38,579 nt of DNA from CAYVMD01 sp964452465 (GCA_964452465.1 CAYVMD010000018.1:1-38579); one strand, 5' to 3'; shown: positions 17,190 to 25,191, counted from the stretch's first letter. Program-made: numbers and translations. Notes: generated from the sequence alone by a model not told the origin.

Positions 17190-19127
17190 TTAGGGCCAAG
17201 GGAAGAAGGGGGGAGGGACACGAGTGAGGGAGGATATGAGCGTCCAGATTATCGCCAGGGAGAATTCCCCCATGATCATGCCCAGGAAGAAGGGTCTTCC
17301 CTTGATGAAAAGACGCATTCCTCCGTAACGGGTGATGAACCACTTTATCATCCAAGCCACGAATATGGGGAACCAGAAAACTATCATCGTCCAAGAGGCA
17401 CAGAGGGCATAGCCGAGGGGGTGTAAGGGCCACCACCAGTATCTCCACCTCATGAAGGCGAGGAAGGTTGTTACTACTATTCCCACGCCGAAGAAGGTGG
17501 GAGCACGCCAATCGTGGGCGATACGATCCTGGATGGCGGGAGCGTGATCCTGGAACGCCCAGAGGTTATTCCCATTGTAAACATATTCGTAAAGCGTTAT
17601 GCCCCCGTATTTGTAGGGGATCATTAAATGGAAGACGGTGCCGATAGCGAGGGCAACGATTATGGAGGTGGCGAAGACGGGCAGGAATTGACGACGCTTA
17701 ATCCCCACTCCATCGCCCAATTTGAGCCCATCGAGAAAGGCGGTGAGGAGGAGCCCTCTTTGGTCCCTCGTGAACACTGCATCCAAAAAGGCGAGGGTAG
17801 TGAGGTTCTGAGCCCCCAGATTGCTCTTAGAGGTGAAGATAGCATATAGGTCGATGGGGCGGAACGAGGTCTCGGTCATGGGCAGCCCCGCCTCTGCCGT
17901 GCTCCTTGCCATGACCAATGCAACCACGAATAGGTAGACGAAAAACTCCATGATTGCCAACCAAAGGGAAAGTCCCGCCACATAGCTCCACGCTACTATC
18001 AAAGCGAAGGATATGATGAGCCCCCAGAATGCTACTTTATAAGGTAAAAGCTCGTTGCTATCGTCTATAACCTTTTTGCCTATGGCGTTCTTCAAAACCC
18101 CCTTTATGTGGGGAATGCTGACGAATAGGAAGTAGAGGGCGAGCACTATGTAGGCACCTGCTACCTGATAGCCAATGAAGAGGTGGGTGGGATAGAGGGG
18201 CATGGCATCCATTTCCATTCCAAAGGTGGAAGCGATCACATCCTGCACCCGGGAGAAGACGAAGAAGAACCAGAGGCTGAAGAGGAGTTCAGTGGGCAGG
18301 AAGTAAAAGAAGCCTATGCCTGCGAAGGAAAGATATACGTGGGTGAACATGATGTCGGAGAAGGGGCGAGTGGTGAAATATTGATTGAGGTTGATATCCA
18401 GGTTGAGGCTGGGAAGGTAGGGAAAGAATTTCTGTATACCATTTATGGTGAATACTAAAGCGGGGATGGCAAAGCCTATCCAAGTGAGGCGATTGCTGAG
18501 GAAGGCTCCCGTCTCCTCATCCCTTGCCAATTCCAGGGGGAGTTGTACCAAAGGAAAGGAGAGCTTTTCGTTGTCTACCCATTGGCGCCGGAGCAGGGTG
18601 GCAAGGCAAAGGAGGGCAAAGAAGACGAGGAGGACCAGGATCATCCAAGAGAAAAGGGGGATATCCCAATCCTTCAGCCAATGGGTCCACCTCGTCCAGG
18701 AGAGCGTCCCTTCGTAAAACTCCTTGGCGACTTCTTGTTCCCTGCCTCCCGCAACATCCCATGGGACCATCCACTTCTTTATATGGGGGAAAAAGATTTC
18801 CTCCCACTTGTTGGAGATATTGGCGTAATAGTTTTGCCCCACGAGAAGGGGGACGAGCTTTTCCAAAAGCCCCCGGGACACGATCATCGTGCCCACGAGC
18901 ATCATGGAATAAATTATCACCATCTCTTGGGGGGAGAGGTGTAGTTTCCGGGAGATCTTCCCCGCACCCCTATTTATCAATAGGACGAAAACGAACATCC
19001 CAATGACCACCGGCGGGAATTGGAGGATGCCTATCTGAATGTATTTGGTCACCAATTCGGCGAATGAAACGGTGGCACAGCAGATTATGACACAGAGGAC
19101 CCCAATCAGCAGGCTACGCAGGCCCAT
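17190..19127 (-). CDS. Multi-pass membrane protein, DUF6785-like
   Basis: This 645-residue protein has about 12-14 hydrophobic segments spread over its length and no soluble enzymatic domain. The N-terminal segments (LLIGVLCVIICCATVSF; VVIGMFVFVLLINRGAGKISRK) and the later motif RSTAEAGLPMTETSFRPIDLY resemble the DUF6785/DUF6784 family, which I know mainly from Armatimonadota, Planctomycetes and related phyla. Its shape recalls oligopeptide-type transporters, but no substrate can be named. It lies about 45 bases after the SRP RNA on the same strand and has only a weak AAAGG ribosome site; read-through from the SRP RNA promoter is possible. The gene is complete and convergent with dnaA. Confidence 0.65.
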   Translation of the reverse strand: MGLRSLLIGVLCVIICCATVSFAELVTKYIQIGILQFPPVVIGMFVFVLLINRGAGKISRKLHLSPQEMVIIYSMMLVGTMIVSRGLLEKLVPLLVGQNYYANISNKWEEIFFPHIKKWMVPWDVAGGREQEVAKEFYEGTLSWTRWTHWLKDWDIPLFSWMILVLLVFFALLCLATLLRRQWVDNEKLSFPLVQLPLELARDEETGAFLSNRLTWIGFAIPALVFTINGIQKFFPYLPSLNLDINLNQYFTTRPFSDIMFTHVYLSFAGIGFFYFLPTELLFSLWFFFVFSRVQDVIASTFGMEMDAMPLYPTHLFIGYQVAGAYIVLALYFLFVSIPHIKGVLKNAIGKKVIDDSNELLPYKVAFWGLIISFALIVAWSYVAGLSLWLAIMEFFVYLFVVALVMARSTAEAGLPMTETSFRPIDLYAIFTSKSNLGAQNLTTLAFLDAVFTRDQRGLLLTAFLDGLKLGDGVGIKRRQFLPVFATSIIVALAIGTVFHLMIPYKYGGITLYEYVYNGNNLWAFQDHAPAIQDRIAHDWRAPTFFGVGIVVTTFLAFMRWRYWWWPLHPLGYALCASWTMIVFWFPIFVAWMIKWFITRYGGMRLFIKGRPFFLGMIMGEFSLAIIWTLISSLTRVPPPFFPWP

Positions 19128-19153
19128 AAATAGAATTTAACCTTTCTTTTCCC

Positions 19154-19168
19154 CCCTTAGCAAGGGGA
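19154..19168 (-). terminator. Possible terminator hairpin after SRP RNA
   Basis: CCCCTT, a 3-base loop (GCT) and AAGGGG form a 6-base stem directly after the SRP RNA 3' end. The following bases are purines, not a T-run, so it may act as a weak terminator or a 3' end-processing signal only. Confidence 0.3.
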
Positions 19169-19170
19169 TT

Positions 19171-19446
19171 CTCGGTCGTGCACCCACCTTCGCTACTCCC
19201 CTTCCGGCAGGTTTCTCCCTCTTCCGGCTCCAGTCAGGTTTGCTGAGCGCAACGCCCTTCCTCCTTACCGTTGCTTCCTTCCGGACCTGGCGGGTTTCGG
19301 AGGGAGCATCGTCTACAGGACCCGACCTTCATCGCCCTCCAAGGGAGCCCTTACCACAAGGGAAGAGCTCTTGGCGGGAATTCAGCCCCGCATATGGCGG
19401 ATTTCGGGTTCAGGGCACCGCCAGCTCCCCGCTTAGCACAACCGAG
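19171..19446 (-). ncRNA. ffs: Signal recognition particle RNA, bacterial large (Alu-containing) type
   Basis: On the minus strand the conserved Ffh-binding hairpin CCAGGTCCGGAAGGAAGCA followed by ACGGTAAG is present (around 19268-19300). The 5' part contains the Alu-domain hallmarks GTGCTAAGCGGGGAG, GGTGCCCTGAACC and GGGGCTGAATTCCCGCC. The ends form an 11-base closing helix: CTCGGTTGTGC at the 5' end pairs with GCACGACCGAG at the 3' end, with one G-T pair. This sets the length at about 276 bases, with transcription probably starting about six bases earlier. The RNA scaffolds Ffh for co-translational targeting to the membrane. The large form with an Alu domain is shared with Firmicutes and some other deep lineages, unlike the short 4.5S RNA of proteobacteria. 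Confidence 0.93.
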
Positions 19447-19459
19447 AGATCCCCTCTAT

Positions 19460-19488
19460 ATTATAAGGAAAGAATCGCAAAACATCAA
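19460..19488 (-). promoter_or_regulatory. Promoter of SRP RNA
   Basis: On the minus strand TTGATG is followed after exactly 17 bases by a perfect TATAAT. The start site would be about 19452, six bases before the SRP RNA closing helix. It lies in the short gap after the TPR-PDZ gene. Confidence 0.75.
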
Positions 19489-19525
19489 GAACTCGGGAAG
19501 ATGGTCCAAGCCCAACGCATAGGCA

Positions 19526-21652
19526 TCATTTCCCCCCCATTTCTATCAACGTCTCCCATCTATATATCTCGTCCTTGGCCTCCCTGGCATCGGGCGCATC
19601 GGGGTAAAGCTCGAGGTATATTTGGAGGGCGTCTATCGCTTTCTGATATTCCTTTAAAATAGCATAATTCGAGGCAAGGGCTTTGTATAACTGGGGGGCG
19701 AAGGGGGCAATCTCTATCGCCTTTTTATATTCCTTCTCCGCCTCCTCCAATTTGCCCTCCTTTGCCATCACCTCCGCCCTTATCGTATGCTTCCTTGCCT
19801 CCTCAGGCAGTTCCATAAGGGAAGGGTTTTTCTTCAATATGTTGGCTACCTTTCCCAGGATCTCCTTGAACTTCCCACCGTCCACTATCTTGATGAGGCT
19901 CGCATAGGCCTCGAGCGCGTCCTTGAATTTCCCCTCTGACTCATAGGAAGTGGCAAGGCGCTCCTTCTCCTCTACATAAGGCGCTAACGCCTTCTGTGCC
20001 AAAGTTATGAAATATTCGCGAAAGGCATTTTTAGAGGTTAGAAAGTCTCGAGATATCGTCGCATAAACTTCCGCACACCGTTGGAGATCTTCCATCTTAG
20101 CGTAAACGATGGATGCGATTAGTTTATTGAAATCCTTTTTCGCCTCGCCGATTCTGGCGAGCGCTTCTAGGTACTTTCCTTGTTTCACATCTGCGAACGC
20201 CATTGCGCTCCTTGCAAATGAATCCTCGGGATCGAGGTTATATGCCATTTGTGCATCCTTTAGGGCTTCCTCATCCTGCCCCTTAATGGAATAGACAAGG
20301 CTTCTAAGACCAAAGTAGAAACTTGTCCTTCTTTCGATCATCTTCTCACGGGTCAAGGTCTTTTCAAAGGGTTTGCTAACTCCTTTTCTCTCTATGGTTA
20401 ATGTAACTTGCGTGCCTTCTGGGCCTCTTAGACTGTCAACGACTTTGTTCAAATCCCAGCCCTTTGTTGATTTACCATCGATTTTGACGATTTTATCTCC
20501 GACCTGTATGTTGGTTCTTTGGGCGGGACTGGATTCCTGCAGGGAGGCGACTACGGGAAATTCATCCATAATGGTCATCCTCACGCCTATACCTATGGAC
20601 GTTAACGCATCTATCAGGGAAGTTAACTCCTTAACGGCATCGTCGAATTGCCCTATAGCCAAGTAACTCATAACGAGCTTTGCTGATGTGTCCTCTGAAG
20701 AGGGTAGAGTTCTGAGTGTCTTTATAGCTTCCTCGTAGTTTCCCCTTTCCATATAGATATCCACGATGTTCAATAGGTAATTATTCCTCGTGGTTTCTTG
20801 CCCAAAAGCAAGGTCCATTGCTTTTCTGAATGCGGAGATAGCTTTGTCGTATTGTTTCATGTCCTTGTATATCTTCCCCATAACGCCATAGACGAAATGG
20901 TCATTGGGAGCAATTTCGAGCGCCTTGTTGATGCTCGCAGTAGCTTCCTCGGATTTCCTCTCCAAGGCATAGGTTCTCCCTAACATTACATGATAATGAG
21001 GTGCTTGAGGGTCTAATTCGATCGCCTTCTTGAAAGCGTCCTCTGCTTCCTCGAATTGGTTCTTGTATAAATAGGCGTTTCCAAGCCAGAAATAAGCGCT
21101 ATCTTTGGGGGGTATATGGGGAAGCCATAGGTCTAGCCGCTCGTTTATGCTTTTCAGGCTTGCAAAACCACCGAGGAAGTCGATGAAAAACTGCCTTGGA
21201 TCCTTGGGAAGACCCTGGATCTTGTCCTCTACCTCCAGGGAAAGTCTAAAGGCTTCTATAGCCTTGTCGTATTCTTTGTTTCCAATATAAGCACGTCCCA
21301 ACCAGTAGTACATGATTGGCAGCCTTATGGCAAAAATATACCCCTGCGTTTTCATTGATTTTTGGAAATAGGTGATTGCCTCTTTGTATTGCCCCTTCTC
21401 AAGGTAGGCTCTACCTAATATAAAGGAGTTAAAAGGAGTTAAGGATCCTCCCCCTTCTACTGCATTGGGGAGTTCTTTTATGAGGCGATCGAGATCCCCC
21501 CTTCGAAAGGTTTCCAATCTCTCCTCTGCTTTCAAATGTGCGACATATGCGTTATCGACATCGTTTCCTTTGGAAGCACAGGGCGTTTTCATCGTGGAGA
21601 GCAAAACGACAAATAATAGATGTATTTTCGTCCTCGTCGACCTTCTAATCAT
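19526..21652 (-). CDS. Exported TPR-PDZ-TPR protein
   Basis: This 708-residue protein begins with a basic N-terminus and a hydrophobic stretch (about 10-20, HLLFVVLLSTM), consistent with a signal peptide. Residues about 70-350 hold tandem tetratricopeptide repeats, for example PFNSFILGRAYLEKGQYKEA and AYFWLGNAYLYKNQFEEAED. A PDZ domain follows (about 352-435) with VVASLQESSPAQRTNIQVGD and IVKIDGKSTKGW, the usual GxP-like ligand loop and carboxylate site. A second TPR series (about 445-705) ends the protein. No protease domain is present. It probably acts as an envelope scaffold that binds protein C-termini. AAGGAGG precedes the ATG at the right distance. It is a single-gene unit; the SRP RNA promoter lies after it. 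Confidence 0.85.
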   Translation of the reverse strand: MIRRSTRTKIHLLFVVLLSTMKTPCASKGNDVDNAYVAHLKAEERLETFRRGDLDRLIKELPNAVEGGGSLTPFNSFILGRAYLEKGQYKEAITYFQKSMKTQGYIFAIRLPIMYYWLGRAYIGNKEYDKAIEAFRLSLEVEDKIQGLPKDPRQFFIDFLGGFASLKSINERLDLWLPHIPPKDSAYFWLGNAYLYKNQFEEAEDAFKKAIELDPQAPHYHVMLGRTYALERKSEEATASINKALEIAPNDHFVYGVMGKIYKDMKQYDKAISAFRKAMDLAFGQETTRNNYLLNIVDIYMERGNYEEAIKTLRTLPSSEDTSAKLVMSYLAIGQFDDAVKELTSLIDALTSIGIGVRMTIMDEFPVVASLQESSPAQRTNIQVGDKIVKIDGKSTKGWDLNKVVDSLRGPEGTQVTLTIERKGVSKPFEKTLTREKMIERRTSFYFGLRSLVYSIKGQDEEALKDAQMAYNLDPEDSFARSAMAFADVKQGKYLEALARIGEAKKDFNKLIASIVYAKMEDLQRCAEVYATISRDFLTSKNAFREYFITLAQKALAPYVEEKERLATSYESEGKFKDALEAYASLIKIVDGGKFKEILGKVANILKKNPSLMELPEEARKHTIRAEVMAKEGKLEEAEKEYKKAIEIAPFAPQLYKALASNYAILKEYQKAIDALQIYLELYPDAPDAREAKDEIYRWETLIEMGGK

Positions 21653-21730
21653 TTTTGGTATCCTCCTTATTTTATTCCTCGTTCATTTTACTCTTAAGAC
21701 CCAAAATAGTCGATACAGTCCCCAAATTTT

Positions 21731-21758
21731 TTGGCAGATGGATGGCTAGGGATATAAA
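21731..21758 (+). promoter_or_regulatory. Promoter of the CxxC small protein / NapH-like pair
   Basis: TTGGCA is followed after 16 bases by TATAAA. The -10 box ends only eight bases before the ATG at 21767, so the transcript would have almost no leader. Confidence 0.45.
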
Positions 21759-21766
21759 ATGGAAAT

Positions 21767-21907
21767 ATGAGAAGGAGAATTTTGTGGATGCTTTTGCTGC
21801 TGGCAGTGGTTTTTTTCATCTTCTTTGGGGTTAAAAGAGGGGAATGGAAGAGGATAGAAACGAACGCAAAGATCATCTGCACCTCTTGTATAGGGTTGGG
21901 AAAATGA
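21767..21907 (+). CDS. Small membrane CxxC protein (CD1871A-like)
   Basis: A 46-residue ORF encodes an N-terminal basic start, one transmembrane helix (about 6-21, LWMLLLLAVVFFIFFG), a charged linker GEWKRIETNA and the C-terminal motif KIICTSCIGLGK. A single helix ending in a short CxxCxGLG/GIG tail is what I remember of the CD1871A family of CXXC-motif proteins, which sit beside NapH-like ferredoxin membrane proteins. Its stop overlaps the start of the next gene as ATGA, so the two are translationally coupled and probably work together. The two cysteines could bind metal or take part in thiol or electron transfer; this is inference. The ATG has no strong ribosome site, in line with a leaderless transcript. 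Confidence 0.72.
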   Translation: MRRRILWMLLLLAVVFFIFFGVKRGEWKRIETNAKIICTSCIGLGK

Positions 21908-22722
21908 GACGAACCATTTTCTCCCTGGAGCGTTGGAGAACCCGCTTTCAAATTGGAGGGCTGCTTTTAACCAATCTCCATTTCCTCCAAGCAAAATGGC
22001 TTCCTTGTCCCGTCCTCAACTGCTATGCCTGCCCCTTGGCTTCCTTTGCCTGCCCCATCGGCTCCCTCCAGTTCGCCTTGGGCGTGGGCATCTTCCCCTT
22101 TTACCTTCTGGGAGTGCTCTTCCTTTCCGGTCTCCTCTTCGGCCGCTTTACCTGCGGTTGGCTATGCCCTTTCGGGTTGCTCCAAGATCTCCTCCATAAG
22201 ATACCTTCCCCCAAAGTGAAACTGCCCCGCCCCTTATCCTATGGGAAATATGCATTTCTTTTAACGCTCGTGCTCCTCGTACCTCTTCTATTGAAGGAGC
22301 CATATTTCTGTAAGATATGCCCGCAAGGAACCCTGGAAGCGGGTATCCCCTGGCCGATAATCGATAAAAACATGCGTGCCCTCATTGGTTGGTTGTATTT
22401 CCTTAAAGTGGGGATACTATTGGGCGTTGTCGCCCTTTCGGTCCTTATATATCGTCCCTTTTGTAGAGCGGTATGCCCTCTGGGAGCCATCCTCTCCTTC
22501 TTCAACCGGGTTAGCCTCCTGCGAGTGGAGGTCGATTGGAAGGGATGCAGGGGATGCGGTTTATGTGCTTCCGCCTGCCCTCAGGGGATATCGATTTACG
22601 AGGAAGGAATGCATCCCGACTGCATCGGTTGTATGAAATGCAGAGTCTGCCCTGCTATCAAGATCGGTGCTTCTATACCATCCTTTCCTGTGCAGAGGAA
22701 AGCAAATCAGAGGGAACCGTAG
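21904..22722 (+). CDS. NapH/YccM-like membrane ferredoxin (4Fe-4S binding protein)
   Basis: This 272-residue protein combines about five membrane helices with iron-sulphur motifs. Early cysteine groups are CPVLNCYACPLASFACPIG (about 38-56), CGWLCPFGLLQD and FCKICPQGTLEAG, and a later one is FCRAVCPLGAIL. The C-terminus holds two ferredoxin-type motifs, CRGCGLCASACP and CIGCMKCRVCP. Such proteins move electrons between the quinone pool and periplasmic or membrane partners, but the donor and acceptor here are unknown. The ATG at 21904 overlaps the stop of the small CxxC protein, which fixes the start; a longer frame from 21844 overlaps that gene and is not needed. Its 3' end overlaps the convergent thioredoxin-like gene by 16 bases. 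Confidence 0.88.
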   Translation: MRRTIFSLERWRTRFQIGGLLLTNLHFLQAKWLPCPVLNCYACPLASFACPIGSLQFALGVGIFPFYLLGVLFLSGLLFGRFTCGWLCPFGLLQDLLHKIPSPKVKLPRPLSYGKYAFLLTLVLLVPLLLKEPYFCKICPQGTLEAGIPWPIIDKNMRALIGWLYFLKVGILLGVVALSVLIYRPFCRAVCPLGAILSFFNRVSLLRVEVDWKGCRGCGLCASACPQGISIYEEGMHPDCIGCMKCRVCPAIKIGASIPSFPVQRKANQREP

Positions 22723-23351
22723 ACTTCCTTTATTTTTCCTTCCACCGCTTTTTGGATAAGGTTCACATTGTGAGTGACCGTGGAGGTGAAGACGATTTCC
22801 TTGCCCTCAACGGTGGCATAGTTCTTCCCGTTTATAAAGATGGTGGCACAATGTAGCCCTAACTTCCCGCTGGGAGGACCGAAGAGGGGGAGGATGCGCA
22901 CGAACAGCTTCTGGGGATACTTTTGAGCCAATTTTTGGAGGATTTGGGTGGTGGGTCCTTGACAACTTTCGGCAGGAAGGAAGGCATAAACCACAACTTG
23001 GGCATCCTTCGAGCCCAATTCCTTTTGATAGGACTGCATCATCTTTGTCATTTTCGTCATCATCGGGGGCGGTGAGGGAGGGGTTTTGCCAGAGGGTAAA
23101 TTAGAAATGGGCATATTGCCAGGAGGAGTAGGCATGGGAGGTTGTTGTTGTACAAACTTCTTGGTGCTTTCCCAGGCCTCCGCTAAATTGTCCAGGCTTA
23201 CCTCCATCTTGCCACCGCTGGAAGCACTGGAGGCTTCACCGCTACTCGTAGCAGGGGAAGGTTTGCCTTTTCCACCGGTTAATATCAGCCAGAATAGAGA
23301 ACCTAACACGATGAGGAAGAATATCAAAACCACGAACCTATTTTGGTTCAT
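22707..23351 (-). CDS. Membrane-anchored thioredoxin-like protein lacking CxxC
   Basis: This 214-residue protein has an N-terminal membrane anchor (about 6-26, FVVLIFFLIVLGSLFWLIL), a Ser/Ala/Pro/Met-rich linker (about 28-110), and a C-terminal domain of thioredoxin-like shape: the strand AQVVVYAFLP, a helix beginning ESCQGPTTQILQKLAQKYP, the strand LFVRILPLFG, then GLHCATIFINGKNY and a last helix. Only one cysteine lies at the usual CxxC site, and a second one occupies the position before the ATIFING strand. A normal redox role is therefore doubtful. AGGAGG precedes the ATG (23349-23351) correctly. The start overlaps the ABC ATPase gene by 14 bases, so both are co-transcribed. The fold assignment is tentative. 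Confidence 0.6.
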   Translation of the reverse strand: MNQNRFVVLIFFLIVLGSLFWLILTGGKGKPSPATSSGEASSASSGGKMEVSLDNLAEAWESTKKFVQQQPPMPTPPGNMPISNLPSGKTPPSPPPMMTKMTKMMQSYQKELGSKDAQVVVYAFLPAESCQGPTTQILQKLAQKYPQKLFVRILPLFGPPSGKLGLHCATIFINGKNYATVEGKEIVFTSTVTHNVNLIQKAVEGKIKEVYGSL

Positions 23352-24414
23352 ATGAAACCTCCTTTTCCTCAAATATATGAAGGCAAGAAGGGGCAAGATA
23401 GGCGAAAACCTCCTGCCCTTCCCGCAACTGTAAGGAGTAAAGTTGGGGACGGGTGATAAGGGAGATAAGGCGAGAACCGTTGGCTTCCAATACCACTTTG
23501 TAGAAATGTCCTTGGTCCATTATATGGAGGACCTCTCCTTTCAGAAGGTTGTGGGAGGGAAGGTCGGCATCATCGGTGAATATGCGCACCTCTTCGGGAC
23601 GAATCGTGGCGTAGAATTCTCCCTCTTTATCGTAGGGTACCTGAAGAACCCAACCATTGGTGTGAAACTCATAAGTGCCTTGGTTGTAGACGACCATCCC
23701 CTTGAAGATGTTCGCCGTCCTCAGGAAAGAAGCGACGAAGCGATTTGGGGGATAGCGAAGCAGGCTCCCGGGTTCTCCTACCGCCTCTACCTTCCCCTCG
23801 TTGAGTATACAGATCCTATCGGCAAGGGTGAAGGTTTCCTCCAGGTTATGGCTTATGTGAATGACCGTCATCCCCGTTTCTCTGTGTATCCGCCGTAGCT
23901 CCAGGCACAATTCTTCCCTTGTCTGCTCGTCCAATGCGGCAAGGGGCTCGTCCATCAACATCAAGCGAGGCTTGATCGCCAACGCCCTTGCCAGGGCAAC
24001 CCTTTGCTTCTCCCCGCCCGAGAGGGTATTGGGATATCTGTGTAATAGATGCTTAATGCCCAACCAATCTGCTAACTCCTGGGTTATTCTCTCCGTCTCC
24101 GCGGGATCTCGCTTTCTTATCCTCAGTCCGAAGGATATGTTATCCCTAACCGTCATGTGAGGAAAGAGGGCATAATCCTGGGGCACATACCCTATTCCCC
24201 GCTCCTCAGGCTTTAAGTGATCTATTCTCTCTCCCCTCAGGAATATCTCGCCCTTTTGGGGACGATGAATGCCAGCAATGCACTCCGCCAACACCGTTTT
24301 GCCCGCCCCTGTAGGTCCCAATACCACGAAATACTCTCCCTCCCTCACTTGAAGGGAAACATTGATCAACTTGAATTCCCCTAAGTCTATGGATAAATTT
24401 TTAACCTCTAACAT
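23338..24414 (-). CDS. Molybdate/tungstate-type ABC transporter ATPase (ModC/WtpC-like)
   Basis: This 358-residue ATPase hydrolyses ATP to drive import. Walker A is GPTGAGKT (about 33-40), the Q-loop is VPQDYALFPHMTV, the ABC signature is LSGGEKQR, Walker B is LMLMDEPLAALD and the switch histidine lies in VIHISHNLEE. The C-terminal part (about 235-350) looks like a TOBE-type regulatory domain, as in ModC, WtpC, PotA or CysA. The oxyanion assignment follows overall similarity and is not certain. No permease or binding protein lies next to it; its partner gene is the thioredoxin-like protein. The transcript probably starts at the extended -10 promoter at 24436-24465. Confidence 0.82.
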   Translation of the reverse strand: MLEVKNLSIDLGEFKLINVSLQVREGEYFVVLGPTGAGKTVLAECIAGIHRPQKGEIFLRGERIDHLKPEERGIGYVPQDYALFPHMTVRDNISFGLRIRKRDPAETERITQELADWLGIKHLLHRYPNTLSGGEKQRVALARALAIKPRLMLMDEPLAALDEQTREELCLELRRIHRETGMTVIHISHNLEETFTLADRICILNEGKVEAVGEPGSLLRYPPNRFVASFLRTANIFKGMVVYNQGTYEFHTNGWVLQVPYDKEGEFYATIRPEEVRIFTDDADLPSHNLLKGEVLHIMDQGHFYKVVLEANGSRLISLITRPQLYSLQLREGQEVFAYLAPSCLHIFEEKEVSYEPK

Positions 24415-24435
24415 CAGGGGCTTCCTCTACTGAAC

Positions 24436-24465
24436 ATTATACCATGATAGAGGGGTTTATTTCAA
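24436..24465 (-). promoter_or_regulatory. Promoter of the ModC-like ATPase gene (extended -10)
   Basis: On the minus strand TTGAAA, 18 bases, then TATAAT preceded by TG with one base between. It overlaps the last codons of dut and would give a leader of about 15-20 bases. Confidence 0.65.
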
Positions 24466-24888
24466 GCCGGTGTGCCCTAAGCCCCCTTCACCCCTGGAGG
24501 TCGTCTCCACTTCCCCCTCCTCCCATTCCACTTTTACAAAGGGTGCTACGACCAACTGAGCGATCCTCTCTCCCCGGCGAATTTGGAGGTCCTCTCCCCC
24601 TATATTGGCGAGTATCACTTTTATCTCTCCCCTATAATCGGGATCCACGGTCCCCGGGGAATTTAGGACGATTATCCCCCTGCTCGCCAAACCACTCCGC
24701 GCCCTTATCTGCCCCTCGTAACCAGGTGGGAGGGCGATCTTTATCCCGCATGGTATCACCTTAATCTCTCCCCTCCTAAGAAGGCAGTCCTCCGCGGAGC
24801 GAAGGTCCATCCCTGCTGCCCCTTCGGTAGCATAGGAGGGAAGGGGGAGGTCAAGGGCGTAAGGCATCCTCTCGATTTTTACCTTCAT
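24457..24888 (-). CDS. dut: Deoxyuridine 5'-triphosphate nucleotidohydrolase (dUTPase)
   Basis: This 143-residue enzyme hydrolyses dUTP to dUMP and pyrophosphate, keeping uracil out of DNA and feeding dTMP synthesis. All five trimeric dUTPase motifs are visible: AAGMDLRS (1), RSGLASRG (2), NSPGTVDPDYRGEIKV (3, with the catalytic Asp), GERIAQLVV (4) and RGEGGLGHTG (5, the mobile C-terminal arm; usual form RGSGGFGSTG). I start it at the ATG at 24886-24888 because this gives the family length; the frame upstream is open but lacks family sequence. A promoter-like TTGCTC/TATCAT lies 12 bases before the ATG. Confidence 0.95.
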   Translation of the reverse strand: MKVKIERMPYALDLPLPSYATEGAAGMDLRSAEDCLLRRGEIKVIPCGIKIALPPGYEGQIRARSGLASRGIIVLNSPGTVDPDYRGEIKVILANIGGEDLQIRRGERIAQLVVAPFVKVEWEEGEVETTSRGEGGLGHTGLK

Positions 24889-24900
24889 TGCTCTAAATTT

Positions 24901-24929
24901 ATGATATTCCCAGGGGTTATTCCGAGCAA
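24901..24929 (-). promoter_or_regulatory. Probable short-leader promoter of dut
   Basis: On the minus strand TTGCTC, 17 bases, TATCAT. The -10 box ends 12 bases before the dut ATG, and no Shine-Dalgarno-like sequence lies between them. Confidence 0.45.
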
Positions 24930-25090
24930 GGGAAGTATATAAAATTGAGAGGTGTGTTGCCCCCAAAATAAAATCTATTCCGAAATTGAGTTAGGCTCCC
25001 CCCATAGGCTCCGTCTTGCCTTAGGGCTGAAACCATATTGAATAGTTTGCGCCAATATCGCATAGATTATTTTTAAGGAAACGCAGAGGC
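24930..25090. other. Intergenic part between dut and the pil operon
   Basis: This divergent spacer of AT-rich and C-rich patches holds no ORF that I would call a gene and no strong hairpin. It ends at the first pil promoter. Confidence 0.4.
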
Positions 25091-25118
25091 TTGACTTTTT
25101 AGAGGGGGATACCATAAT
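25091..25118 (+). promoter_or_regulatory. Upstream promoter of the pil operon (P1)
   Basis: TTGACT, 16 bases, CATAAT. It lies about 95 bases before the pilM start. Confidence 0.45.
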
Positions 25119-25161
25119 GGCAAAAGAGGCAAGAAGATGAAGAGGTGAAGCAGGAAAACGC

Positions 25162-25191
25162 TTGACAAAGAAACGGTTTTTGGGATAAAGT
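25162..25191 (+). promoter_or_regulatory. Proximal promoter of the pil operon (P2)
   Basis: A perfect TTGACA is followed after 18 bases by TAAAGT (or after 16 by GATAAA). It lies just before the AAAGGAGGG ribosome site of pilM. Confidence 0.55.
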
